The notes beneath the pieces were generated by a model, which saw only the letters and a list, made by a program, of their open reading frames with translations, made no database searches and was not told where the DNA came from. The translations under genes and the position numbers were made by a program. Of a stretch of DNA of 64,000 bases, positions 42,687-53,923 are shown piece after piece. The stretch is from Prorocentrum cordatum (Eukaryota > Sar > Dinophyceae > Prorocentrales > Prorocentraceae): contig CAUYUJ010003630.1 in NCBI GenBank assembly GCA_963575745.1, positions 1-64,000 on the forward strand. Reading direction: 5' to 3'. Every line of letters begins with the position of its first letter. Position 1 is the first letter of the stretch.

Positions 42687-42933
42687 GCGCATGTCGTGCG
42701 CATGTCGTCGTCGCCCTGGGCACCCAGGGCCACGACATGCGCACGACATGCGCGTTAAGGGCCCTCTCGGTGCCCTCTGGGAGCGCTCCTTGGCCTCCCA
42801 GGCGGGCTCCGCAAGGCTCAGAGGCTCCAGGAGGGCTCCAAGAGAGGCCCCAGAAGGACCCAAGAGCGCATGTCGTGCGCATGTCGTCGTCGCCCTGGGC
42901 CTCCAGGGCCACGACATGCGCACGACATGCGCG
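42687..42933. repeat. Two copies of a long hairpin, about 180 bp apart
   Basis: Left arm GCGCATGTCGTGCGCATGTC GT plus GCCCTGGG, right arm CCCAGGGC plus ACGACATGCGCACGACATGC GCG. Spans are 42687-42754 and 42866-42933, with only a small internal bulge and a 2-4-nt loop. Intervening sequence (GCTCCAAGAGAG, CCTTGGCCTCCCAGGCGGGC) is also repeated, so the whole ~180-bp unit is duplicated. Confidence 0.88.
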
Positions 42934-42984
42934 TTAAGGGCTCACTCGGAGTCCTCTGGGAGCGCTTCTGGGCCTTCCAGGCGG

Positions 42985-43240
42985 GCCTCGCTACCCCCTA
43001 GGCCTACCCTAGGCATACCCCCTAGGCTTACCCCCTAGGCTTACCCCCTAGGCTTACCCCTAGGCCAACCCTAGGCTTATCCCTAAGCCTACACCCTAGG
43101 CCTACCCTAGGAACACCCCTAGGCCTACCTCCTGGGCTTATCCTAGGCCTCCCTCTAGGCCTACCTCCTAGGCTTACCCTAGGCCTACCCCCTAGGTCTA
43201 CGCCCTCGGCCCACCCTCGGCCTAGGGGGTAGACCTCGGG
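42985..43240. repeat. CCTAGGC array, C-rich orientation
   Basis: Tandem CCCCCTAGGCTTAC and CCTAGGCCTAC words, 9-15 bp. This is the inverse orientation of the array at 44665-45405. Confidence 0.92.
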
Positions 43241-44640
43241 GATGTCTCGCCCGCCCGACCCGGCCCGCTCGAAAGGGTCCGCCCGACCGGACCCGACCCG
43301 CCCGTTAGGGTCCGCCCGCCCGACCCGACCCGACCCGCCCGTTAGGGTTCTCGCGTGTCAAGTGTACACGCACCATACTTTAATGTCTTGCCCGCTTGAC
43401 CCGACCCGCCCGTTAGGGTTGCGGTCCGTCCGACCCGAGCCGACCCGCCCGTTAGGGTCTGCCCGCCCGACCCGACCCGACCCGCTCGTTAGGGTTCACG
43501 CGTGTCAAGTGTAAACGCACAATACTTTAATGTCCCGCCCGCCCGACCCGACCCGCCCGTTAGGGTCCGCCCGACCCGACCCGACCCGCCCGTTAGGGTC
43601 CGATCACCCGACCCGACCCGCCCGTTAGGGTTACGGTGGTGTCACGCACCATCGGTTAGGGGCCCGCCCGACTCCCGACCCGCCCGAGGGTCCGCCCGAC
43701 CCGCCCGCCCGTTAGGGTTCACGCGTGTCAAGTGCACACGCACCATACTTTAATGTCCCGCCCGCCCGACCCGACCCGCCCGTTAGGGTCCGCCCGACCC
43801 GACCCGACCCGCCCGTTAGGGTCCGCCCGCCCGACCCGACCCGACCCGCCCGTTAGGGTTCACGCGTGTCAAGTGTACACGCACCATACTTTAAGTGTCC
43901 CGCCCCGCCCGACCCGACCCGTTAGGCCCGTTCACTTGCGTGTCAAGTGTACACGCGCCAGCCCTCCCGACCCGACCCGCCCGTTAGGGCTCGCCCGACC
44001 CGACCCGACCCGCCCGTTAGAGTCCGCCCGCCCGACCCGACCCGACCCGCCCGTGAGGGTTCACGCGTGTCAAGTGTGCAGCACCATACTTTAGTGTGTC
44101 ACCCGCCCGACCCGACCCGCCCGTTAGGGTCCACCCGACCCGACCCGACCCGCCCGTTAGGGACCCGACCCGACCCGACCCGACCCGCCCGTTAGGGTCC
44201 GCCCGACCCGACCCGACCCGCCCGTTAGGGTCCGCCCGCCCGACCCGACCCGACCCGCCCGTGAGGGTTCACGCGTGTCAAGTGTACACGCACCATACTT
44301 TAATGTCCCGCCCGCCCGACCCGACCCGCCCGTTAGGGTCCGCCCGGCCCGACCCGACCCGCCCGTTAGGGTCCGCCCGACCCGACCCGACCCGCCCGTT
44401 AGGGCCGCCGGTTCGCCCGCCCGACCCGACCCGCCCGTTTTGGTTTCACGCGCGTCAAGTGTACACGCACCATACTTTCATGTCCCGCCCGCCCGACCCG
44501 ACCCGCCCGTTAGGGTCCACTCGACCCGACCCGCCCGTTAGGGTCCGCCCGCTCGACCCGACCCGACCCGCCCGAAAGGGTTCACGCGTGCTGGTGCGAA
44601 CACGCTCCGCACTTTAATGCGTGCCCGACCCGACCCGACT
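43241..44640. repeat. Satellite with CCCGTTAGGGT (telomere-like) units
   Basis: About two dozen units of GACCCGACCCGCCCGTTAGG GTCCGCC (27-30 bp), each with TTAGGGT. A higher-order unit is marked by CGCGTGTCAAGTGTACACGC followed by ACCATACTTTAATGTC, recurring about nine times (for example 43350, 43498, 43720, 43860, 44062, 44270, 44448). Plus-strand frames read Arg/Pro/Asp repeats. These are not considered coding. Confidence 0.92.
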
Positions 44641-44664
44641 CTTTTCTGGTCCGTCTGCTCGATC

Positions 44665-45405
44665 CGGCGGGCGGGCAGGCCTATAGGAGTAGGCCTAGGG
44701 GGTAGGCTTAAGGGGGTGGGTAGGCTTAGGGTAGGCCTAGGGGGTAGGTCTAGGGGTGGGCCTAGGGTAGGCCTAGGGGGCAGGCTTAGGGGTAGGTCTG
44801 GGGTACGCTAGGGGGTAGGCCTAGGCTAGGCCTAGGCTAGGCCTAGGGGGTAGGCCCAGGTGTAGGCCTAGGGGGTAGGCTTAGAGGGTAGGCCTAGGGT
44901 AGGCCTAGGGGGTAGGCTTAGGGGTAGGCCTAGGGTAGGCCTAGGGGGTAGGCTTAGGAGTAAGCTTATGGTAGGCCTAGGGGGTAGGCCTAGGGGTACG
45001 CTTAGGGTAGGGCTAGGGGGTAGGGCTAGGGGGTAGGCCTAGGGTAGGGCTAGGGGGAAGGCCTAGGGGGTAGGCCTAGGGGTAAGCCTAGGGTAGGCCT
45101 AGAGGGTAGGCCTAGGGTTAGGCCTAGGATCGGCCTAGGGGGTAGGCTTGGGGTAAGCCTAGGCCTAGGGGTGGCCTAGGGTAGGGCGGGGGGGTTGGGT
45201 AGGCCTAAGAGGAAGGCCTAACAGGGGCCTAGGGCAGGCCTAGGGGGTAGGCCTAGGGATAGGCCTAGGGGGTAGGGCTAGGGGCAGGCCTAAGGTAGGC
45301 CTACCCTCCGGGCTCTATATGCTTAGGTCTAAGGTCATTGGGTAAGGCCTAGCCTAGGTCCACCCTGGGACCTTGGGTAGGGCCTACCCTAGGCCACCCT
45401 AGGCC
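44665..45405. repeat. CCTAGGGGGTAGG array, G-rich orientation
   Basis: Tandem GGCCTAGGGGGTAGGC and GGCCTAGGGTAGGC words over about 740 bp, the reverse complement of the 42985-43240 array. With the intervening satellite this forms a large inverted-repeat arrangement. Confidence 0.92.
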
Positions 45406-45429
45406 CTTGGGCTCGGGGGCTCCAGAGCC

Positions 45430-45795
45430 CGACGTCCACCGGGGCTCCAGACCCCGTCTCCAAACGTTGGCTTTGACAGCGCGGGCCTCTGCCCTCTCTG
45501 GGCCCTCTTCGAGCCCTCTGAGGGGGTATCTGCAGCCCCCTATGCTACCTCTTGGAACCCGCTTGGGACTGTGGGGGCCCCTCTTGGAGCTCTCCTGGTG
45601 ATCTCTCGGAGCGCTCTTGAAGCTTCTGGCACGAGATCTCGCGCTTTCAAAACGTCGGTGTTGACAGCGCGAGCCTCTGCTCTCTCGGGGCTCTCCTGGG
45701 GCTCTGTCGGGACGACCTGAAGCTCCCCCCTGGCGCCGATCTCGAGCTCTCGTGGGACTTGGGGGAGTCCCTCCTGGAACTCTCCTGGGGCGCTG
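45430..45795. repeat. Dispersed hairpin repeat, two more units
   Basis: Units at about 45450 and 45640 (CAAACGTTGGCTTTGACAGC and CAAAACGTCGGTGTTGACAG) with the same GCGAGCCTCTGCTCTCTCGG tail as 41296-41910. The stems are imperfect here. Confidence 0.8.
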
Positions 45796-45799
45796 GGCC

Positions 45800-46325
45800 C
45801 GACAGGCCTATGCACAGGCTATGCATAGGCCTGTCGCGGGGTTTGGGTTCGGACCTGTGCATAGGGTACGCATAGGCCTACGCCGCATCCCCCACAGGCC
45901 TATGCACAGGCTGTGCACAGCCCTATCGCAGACCTACTACAGGGCTAATGCAGGCCTGGGCACAGGCATGTGGTGAGGCTGTACGCACCCTACCGATAGC
46001 CCTACCACAGGCCTGTCGACAGGCTATGCATAGCCCTGTCGTAGGCCTGCCAACAGCCTGTCCGCAGGCCTATCATAGGCCTGTGGATGGGCTATGCGTA
46101 GGCCTGTCGCAGTGTGTCTAGATGTGCTCGCGCGCGCGGCTCGGGCATAGACCTGTGCACACCCGATGCATAGGTCTCTGCATAGGCCTATGGTAAGCTG
46201 TGCACAGCCTGTCGTCAGGTCTGTGATAGGCCTGTGCACAGCCTGTCGACAGGCCTACGACAGGGCTTCGCATAGCCTGTCGACAGGCCTGTCGTTGGCC
46301 CATCGATAGGCTCTGTCAGGGCCTC
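45800..46325. repeat. Second block of the palindrome-rich satellite
   Basis: Same words as 39180-41250 (AGGCCTATGCACAGGC, CTGTCGACAGGC) but with degenerate spacing and more TATGCATA variants. Confidence 0.88.
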
Positions 46326-48275
46326 TGCGCCTCTGGCGGCTCCCTTCCCCTCCTCCCCCCCTTCTTTGCCCAAGGCAGCCGCGTCCCCCCCGCAGCCCGT
46401 CCGAGCCCCCCCCGTGCGCCCACCGTGCGTGTGGGGCAGGGGCACGCCCCGAAGGGGCGGGAGGTTTTCGGACGAAGCCAGTCGTCTTCTCTGTTGTGGG
46501 GGTCCCTAGCGAATCATGGATGTTGCGAGAGACCTACCTCCCCCAGAAAACAATCGGCAGACAAACAAAAGCCAGACAAAGAAATACAACAACAGGCTCC
46601 ACGCTGTGCGGCGCGCGTGGCGCCTGTGTCGCGCCTTGGTGCAGGTCGTAGTGTGTTGGGGGGCTCGTCCGCGTGTGCGGTTCTGAAGTGCGTTTTTTTT
46701 GGGTGGGGGTGTGGGGGGGGGCGCATCGCTCGACGACTTGCTCGTTCCCTTATAGTTCCCTTGTGTGTCGACCTCGTTGGCGAAAAGCAGTGCGTGCGCT
46801 GGGGCAGATCTGGCAGGTTGCTGGGGGCAGGCGCCGCTCGCGCCGCAGGCGCAGACACGTTCTGCTGGCGGCGTCTGCGTTTGGCTGTCCCCTGAATGTG
46901 TCCCCCCCCCGTGCATCTCGGTCTCCTTGTCACCGTCCGGCGCGGGATCTAGTTTTTTTGTTTCCCGCCGCTTTGCCCTCATCCTGCGCGTGCTGCGTCT
47001 GGGCGCGCCCTCCTGTCCCTCCCCTCTGGGGTTCCCTGGCGGGGGCGCCCAGTCGTTCTCTGCATGTGTGCGAGGGTCTCCAGGTGTACCTGGGGTTTGG
47101 TGTTTTGCCTGTCTGCGTGGGCCTCCTTTGCGTCGTGGGCAGGGGTTGTTGACGGCAGGTCTTCCTTTGTGGCCTGGGCGTGCGACAGGTCGTGATCTTT
47201 GAGCCTCCACAGTACTGGCGGCGAGAGTTTTTTTCCCCAAAGTGCGGCCGTCTTCTAGCGAGGGTTGTGTGGCAGCGGGTCCTGGCAGTGCGCTCCTGGC
47301 GGCAGGGCCCAGCGCGGCCGCGGCAAGGGGCTCGGGAAACCACGGTTGTGGACCGTGTGCGTGCTTGTTGATCCGATCCTTGGGTGAGCTAGGGCAGTGG
47401 AGGTTCCGCGCGTCGACGGCTGAACGCAGTTGGGCCTCTGGCCGCCCAAGGTGGGGACTTCCGGGGCGCTTCTGCCAGTGGTGCGGGGGGAGGGGCCTCC
47501 AAAGTAGACGAGCAGCTTGATCCTGTGCCCCGTGCCAAGTGCTGCTGCGCCACGTCGTGCTGGAGGAGAGCGTGGTGCGCTAGGGCGGGCCGACGCCTTC
47601 AAACAACAAAAAGTGAACGAGTGGCGCTGTCGATCCTACTGGAGATATGGTGCTGCCGTGAACGTTTGCCGTTCTGCTGGTGGGGCTGCCGTGTCTAACG
47701 CAACTTGCGCCGACCAACGGTCAGACGCCGCGATGCGCGCGCTGGGTCCGAGGGCGCTCGCCGCACCCTGGCGCTCTCCAGGGCAGTCCTGGCCGAGGCA
47801 GGGCGCGATGCTCCTGTCTAGGGTCGGGTATTCGCCGCCCTGCGCTGGATATCCCTGAACAGTGGACCACCTGGAGCGGGGTTGTTTCTGCTCAGCGACA
47901 TGTGGGAGGCGAAGGTGGGGTCAAATGCCATCAGCTCCAGCTCCAGCGTGAGCGCGAAAGGCCAGCAGTGGCACGGGCGCCTCCTGCCCTCCCCCCCCAC
48001 CATCCCCCCTCCTTTCCTACTATCGCCAAGTCATCGTGCAATTTTTTCTGGGGTGGTCTGGCGGGGCCAGGCCGGTCCGCCCTGCAGACCACAGGGTCGA
48101 TTTTTGACATGTCCGGGCCGAGCCTGCGAGAACTTTCATTGTTTTTTTTGTTCTTTCCCCCCCCCCTAGGGCCGTCTCACCGGGTGGACCCCCCCCGCTC
48201 TGTGTGGATCCGCTCAAACGTGCACCCCGACCAGCCCGCGTCATCAGGACGGCCCCCCCTCAAATGGAACTCTCT
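46326..48275. other. Unassigned GC-rich stretch
   Basis: No confident gene over almost 2 kb. C-runs near 46348 and 46900, a G-run near 46700-46730. Frames on both strands are Arg/Ala/Pro-rich without domains. A plus-strand signal-peptide-like segment (MCGSEVRFFWVGVWGG near 46673) is too short to support a call. Confidence 0.35.
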
Positions 48276-48965
<690 letters not shown>

Positions 48966-49054
48966 GCGTGCCGTGCTGTTCTTTTGTGTGTGCTGCTCAT
49001 CGTCGTGGCGCCGCCGTAGCCGCGCGAGGCCCAGGTCCCCCCTCGAAGGGAAGC

Positions 49055-50320
49055 TTCCTCCTGGACTCTCCGCCTCAAAGCCCCGGGCGGATCGGGCTCG
49101 CCTGGGCTTGCTGGTCTTGAGCCCTCAGGCCACCTCTGACAAACCTCCTCCTCCTCCTCAAGCCGCCTCGAAACTCCTCCTCCTCCTCGCCTCTTTATCT
49201 CCTGATGATGACGAGGAGGGCGGACGCTCCTTTTTGGCACCAAGGCGCCTGCGGTCAGGTCCGCAGGCACGAGCTCTGCGGCTGGCGTCCCTCGCCGCCG
49301 CTGGACCCCCCGCGAGAAGCCTCGCGGGGAGCGAAGACCGCGCCGACCGCTGTGCGGCAAGCGCGTGCGAGCCCCCTGATGGGGCCCGCCGAGCAAACTC
49401 GGCTGGGGCCCCACTCCTCTGGCGTGGGTGGGTGGGGCCCCAAAAATATTCACGGCTCCGCAGGAGCCTTGAGCAAACGGCGGCGGAGGAGGGCAGCAGG
49501 AGAGGAGGCTGCGAGGCGGGAGGAAACCCAATGTTCTCACGAACGATCACGTTTCCTCCTGGACTCTCCGCCTCAAAGCCCCGGGCGGATCGGGCTCGCC
49601 TGGGCTTGCTGGCCCTGAGCCCTCAGGCCGCCTCTGACAAACTTCCTCCTCCTCCTCAAGCCGCCTCGAAACTCCTCCTCCTCCTCCTCGCCTCTTTATC
49701 TCCTGATGATGACGAGGAGGACGGACGCTCCTTTTTGGCACCAAGGCGCCTGCGGTCAGGTCCGCAGGCACGAGCTCTGCGACTGGCGTCCCTCGCCGCC
49801 GCTGGACCCCCCGCGAGAAGCCTCGCGGGGGGCGAAGACCGCGCCGACCGCTGTGCGGCAAGCGCGTGCGAGCCTCCTGATGGGGCCCGCCGAGCAAACT
49901 CGGCTGGGGCCCCACTCCTCTGGCGTGGGTGGACGGGGCCCCAAAAATATTCACGGCTCCGCAGGAGCCTTGAGCGAACGGCGGCGGAGGAGGGCAGCAG
50001 GAGAGGAGGCTGCGAGGCAGGAGGAAATCCACTGTTCTCACCGACGATCACGTTTCCTCCTGGACTCTCCTCCGCCTCAAAGCCCCGGGCGGATCGGGCT
50101 CGCCTGGGCTTGCTGGCCCTGGGCCCTCAGGCCGCCTCTGACAAACCTCCTCCTCCTCCTCAAGCCGCCTCGAAACTCCTCCTCCTCCTCCTCCTCCTCG
50201 CCTTTTTATTTCCTGATGATGACGAGGAGGACGGACGCTCCTTTTTGGCACCAAGGCGCCTGCGGTCAGGTCCGCAGGCACGAGCTCTGCGGCTGGCGTC
50301 CCTCGCCGCCGCTGGGCCCC
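49055..50320. repeat. Three tandem ~500-bp units with four stem-loops each
   Basis: Units start at 49055, 49553 and 50054 (TTCCTCCTGGACTCTCC). The periods are 498 and 501 bp and the third unit is cut off at about 50320. Unit 1 holds four perfect stems: GCCTGCGG/CCGCAGGC (49247-49268), CCCCGCGAG/CTCGCGGGG (49308-49329), GCCGAG/CTCGGC (49388-49403) and GGCTCC/GGAGCC (49454-49468). All four recur in unit 2. Indels between units are mostly multiples of three in CTC runs, so a plus-strand frame stays open throughout. Substitutions, however, change amino acids freely, which argues against coding. The array abuts the 3' side of the tyrosine-recombinase element and may be its terminal repeat. Confidence 0.9.
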
Positions 50321-50580
50321 CCTCGTGCTCTCCTAGCGGCCCGTCGCCGCCCCATCTGGTGCATCCTGCGCCAGATCACTTCTTGGCGCGCCGCGGGGCC
50401 CACCTCGAGGGCCCCCGCGCGCACTGGCGGGGGGGCCTGGCCCCGCGCAGCCCAGCACTCCTGGCTATGCCTAGCGCCGCACTGCCGGCTTCGAAACTCT
50501 CTTGCGCTCTCAGCACAGGCCTGATCGGCCCCTGCTGCCCGCGCGCTCTGAGCCTCCGGCCAACGCGACTGCGCAACCTC

Positions 50581-50991
50581 TCAAACCATCGTGATGTCGG
50601 TGGCCGCCATACTGCTGGCAAACCCCTCTGCCATGCCGCGCGCCTCCCACAGGTGCCCCTGGAAAGCGTCGCTGTTCCACCTGCCCCAGCGCTGCGCCAA
50701 CGCGGTGTCCTTGAATGCCGCGTGCAGCGCCGACGCTCCTCCGATCCTCAGGCTGTGCGAGCCCAGGTCGTTCGGGTCCATGCCCTCCGCCACCGCCGAC
50801 TGCATCACCACTCGCTGGACGCCAGCACGTGTCACCAGGCGCGTGTCGTCGAAAGCGAACAAGTGGTCGTACATCCGCGCGCCCGAGAACCTCTCGTTGG
50901 CCCAACCAGCATAGATCTCGAGCGCCTCCACCACGCAGATGTGCTCGGCTCGATTTGAATTCTCCGTGGCCACAATGCGAAAGTGGTTGCG
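50581..50991 (-). pseudogene. Tyrosine recombinase, C-terminal catalytic part after an in-frame stop
   Basis: Continues the frame of the 52917-50992 ORF after a TAG at 50994-50992. It reads RNHFRIVATENSNRAEHIC, then FAFDDTRLVTRAGVQRV, then GSHSLRIGGASALHAAF (the H-x-x-R box), then RWGRWNSDAFQGHLWEA. In tyrosine recombinases the nucleophile Tyr lies just after the W-containing box. In related elements I would expect FQ-x-YL, whereas here His is encoded by 50655-50653 (CAC, one transition from TAC). If aligned correctly the enzyme cannot form the covalent DNA-Tyr intermediate. It ends with TGA at 50583-50581. Confidence 0.7.
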
Positions 50992-52917
50992 CTACTCACC
51001 TCTGTTGTACTGATTGGTCTTGCTGGCCCGGATCTTGATGACGACCTCGTTCGCCTCGCCCCACGCGCGAGTCGGCTCGCCGCTTGCCTTCGGGGTGACG
51101 TCAGCTCCCCGAAGGCCCTTGTTGCCCATGTAGCCGTTCTGATCGTTCGAGACATACTCGCTGGCCCTCAGGAGGAAGAAGTAGCCCGTGGCCACCGCGG
51201 CCCACAGAGCTGCGCCCTCTCTCGACCTCTCTGGCTGCAGCTTCCGCCTAATCCACCTCATCATGCGGGGAGTGGCCGGCTTCTTGCGCTTGGTGCCGCC
51301 ATCCCTCCTTCTGAGCCCGTCGATCGCCATCCAGAGCCTGCCAGCGCCTTCCGTGATGTCGCCCATGCCGAGCGCGAGGTGCTGGGCTCGGACCGAGCTC
51401 AGGTACTGCTTGATGGTGCCCGCCTTCTTGCAGCCTCGGCGCGCCAAGTGGATGACGAGCTCCAGCAACAGCTCCTCCTCATTCCTCCTACTCTCTGGCG
51501 TGATCTCGCGAAGCGGGCTGATTCCCCTCGTGCGGCAGAAGAGAGTCCACCACCTCCAGCCAATGCTGTACGACTTGATCGTGGAACTAGCCAGCTTGTC
51601 GAGAATGAGCTCGAGTTTGGCCTTCTCCCAGTCCTCGCGCGTCTTGAGGTCCGTCAGAGTGAGGTCCTCCGGGCGGGCGCTCGCTCTAACAGCTTCTGGT
51701 CCAAGGAGGTTGGGCGGCTTGTTCTCGTACGGGCCGCGGACCCTTTTGCTGCCTTTCTTGTTCTTATGCGAGGTGGCACCCGCTCTGCGGTCGTGCTCTT
51801 CGCCTGCACCCATGGCTGCCATGGCCCAGTCGAGCCGCCCTCCTCTCTGCTCGGGGTAGCTCCACCTCCTCACCAGCGCCTCAAGCTCTTCCTCAGCTTG
51901 CGCCCGCTCGAGGCACCCGCTCCTGCGGTCGTCTCCTCCACTGCTGCCACGCCTGCGGTCTCCACCTCGATCGCGACGGCGGCCTGAGCCCTGTATGGCC
52001 CCCCGTGCAACGGCTTCGAGATGGGTGCGAACTCCTTTTTCGCCAGGGCCCGCGCTGCCAGAGCTCCGCCTGTCCGCTAGGTAGCGCGCGACCGCGCGCG
52101 GGTCGATCTCTACGTCCTCGCCGGGCAGCGGCGCGTAGGCCGGGCGCTCCTCCGCCTCAGCCTGCCGCGATGTGTGGAGCGGCGGGGAGCTCAGCGCCGA
52201 TGGCCTAGGCGATAGGGAGCGCTCAGACCTGGGCGGTACTCGGCTGAGGCCCTCCCGTGGCGTCCCCATCCTCTTCCGTGCCTCGTTCCTCCTGGCCATC
52301 TCCGCCGCGTCGTCCTCGTCGCGCTTGATCTTGATGGCCTGGGCCCTCAGCGCCGCCATCCTGGCCTCGCTGCTCGTGCCTGCATCGGCCTCCATCCACT
52401 CTGCCTGCAGCTCTGTGTCGACAGAGCTCGCAGCATCATCATCGCCTCCCTCGTCCTCCGGGGTGGCACTGCGCCGGGGCGGGCTGCGGGAGACCGTTCT
52501 CTCCCTTGGTGACGGCGTCGGCAAGGGCTCCCCGACGCGGGCGCGCGGCGCGCCGGTGCCCCGCGTAGGCCGGGGGGGGACTGAGCTAGCCCTCCTTGCC
52601 GGGCTCGCTGGGCGTCTCCTCTCCTCCGACGACCTAGACCACTCCTGACCCTCGGGCGTGGCGGTTCCGCCGCGTCCTTTCTCAAGCACCTGCGGGCGCG
52701 CCCGCGCTAGGGCGTGCGCTGCATGATCCAAAAGGCGGCGGTGCTCCTGGTTCGCCGCGCTCTTCCCGATGGTGCGCCGGCCCTCCACGCGGTCAGCCAG
52801 CTCCTTGTGCCTGCGCCCTGCCGCCTCGGGGTCAGCCCCTCGGCCGCCCCCGCCGCTCGCCTCCTGCCTTGACGATGAAGCTGCAGCCGTCTTCGAACCC
52901 TCATCCTCAGACTTCAC
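50992..52917 (-). pseudogene. Tyrosine recombinase with Ser/Arg-rich N-terminal extension, interrupted by TAG
   Basis: The frame opens just after a TGA at 52926-52924 and has no ATG near its start, suggesting it is fused by a frame change to the Cys-rich ORF upstream (overlap 52907-52917). Residues 1-400 are low-complexity and Arg/Ser/Glu-rich. From about 430 comes a core-binding domain (SSTIKSYSIGWRWWTLFC, AGTIKQYLSSVRAQHLALGM), then the catalytic domain: TGYFFLLRASEYV with catalytic Arg at residue 584, and KIRASKTNQYNRG with catalytic Lys at 633. The TAG follows directly, and the H-x-x-R box lies in the next segment in the same frame. It would insert the circular cDNA of the element. Confidence 0.82.
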
Positions 52918-53923
52918 TTCCTTTCACCTCAGTTGGCAGCATCCTCGCAACGAGCTTGATGCGTGGCTCGTTCTTGCGGGCCTCCGCCTCTGCGTCCCTC
53001 TTCCTCCTCCTCAGCTCACGTGGCGAGGGAGGTGGGCACTCAGGTGGCGGCTCTTCCTCTTCGACATCGTCGTGGAGCGCCGCCAGAACCCTGGCCCGAC
53101 CCTCCGCCACCGTGTCATCCAGCGCGGGTCTCTTCTTTTTCTTCTTCTTCTTGCGGCTCCCGCCGCCTCCTCCACCTCCTTCTCCTGGCTGCTGCTCTCC
53201 CTCGCGGCCGTGAGGCGCCCTCTCGCAGTGCGCGACGCCTCCCACGGCCCAATCCTGTTCATGGTGGCGACCACCGCACTTGTCGCAGCAGTAGCCCGGC
53301 TTCCATAGCCTCCCAGGGGCGCTGTGCTCCAGGTAGGGGCACCCCGGGTTGAGGCAGGGGGCCAGATTCCTGACCGGCCTCCCTTCCTGGGCTGGAGCTT
53401 GGGCGAGTCCCGCCCCCGCCGCGCCGGCCGCGCTCGCGCCGCCCGGGGCAGGGGCATCCCGGCCTTGTGGGGTCCAGCCTCCCCACCGCTCGTCGTCGGA
53501 GACAGCGCCGGCGTGCCTGCCCGGCCCGCTCGGAGGGATCGGATCGCCAAGCTGGGCGTCGCTGGGCAACGACCTGAGCGGCAGCGGCACCGCTCGGGCC
53601 GCTGTCGTCGCCGCACTTTCTGCCTCGGCTGCCCTCTGCGCCGCCAGCGCCCGATCCCGTGCCATCGAGATGGGGTAAACCCTATGGCACATCGGGGAAC
53701 CCGCATCTCGACCCTCGCCTTGCACGCCGCAGTACTCGCACCACTCGTATCGGGCGCTAGGGTCGCCTCCTGGGAAGGGTACGGGTGGTGGCTCGTCACC
53801 CCCCCAGACTCCCCCTTGCGTCACCGGGGGCGGCGACCTGCCGCGAGGGGGGGAGCGAGACGGCAGTCTCCCTCCCGCCGCCTCCTCAGGTGCTGGCAGC
53901 GCCCATCCCGGCTGCGGTTCCAT
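52907..53923 (-). CDS. Cys/His-rich ORF of the retroelement
   Basis: The 338-residue frame starts in an overlap with the preceding ORF. It contains WCEYCGVQGEG...MCHRVYP, then APCLNPGCPYLEHSAPGRLW KPGYCCDKCGGRHHEQDW. This gives paired C-x2-C, C-x4-C and C-x2-C..HH spacing suggestive of zinc binding. A K8 basic run and an acidic EEEEPPPE segment follow. The C-terminus overlaps the recombinase frame by 11 nt, so the two may once have been one polypeptide. A nucleic-acid-binding role is inferred from composition only. Confidence 0.5.
   Translation of the reverse strand: MEPQPGWALPAPEEAAGGRLPSRSPPRGRSPPPVTQGGVWGGDEPPPVPFPGGDPSARYEWCEYCGVQGEGRDAGSPMCHRVYPISMARDRALAAQRAAEAESAATTAARAVPLPLRSLPSDAQLGDPIPPSGPGRHAGAVSDDERWGGWTPQGRDAPAPGGASAAGAAGAGLAQAPAQEGRPVRNLAPCLNPGCPYLEHSAPGRLWKPGYCCDKCGGRHHEQDWAVGGVAHCERAPHGREGEQQPGEGGGGGGGSRKKKKKKKRPALDDTVAEGRARVLAALHDDVEEEEPPPECPPPSPRELRRRKRDAEAEARKNEPRIKLVARMLPTEVKGSEV

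Noticed and set aside
43241-44640. True telomere
   Set aside because: TTAGGGT occurs once per 27-30-bp unit, not as a head-to-tail telomeric array, and the locus is internal.
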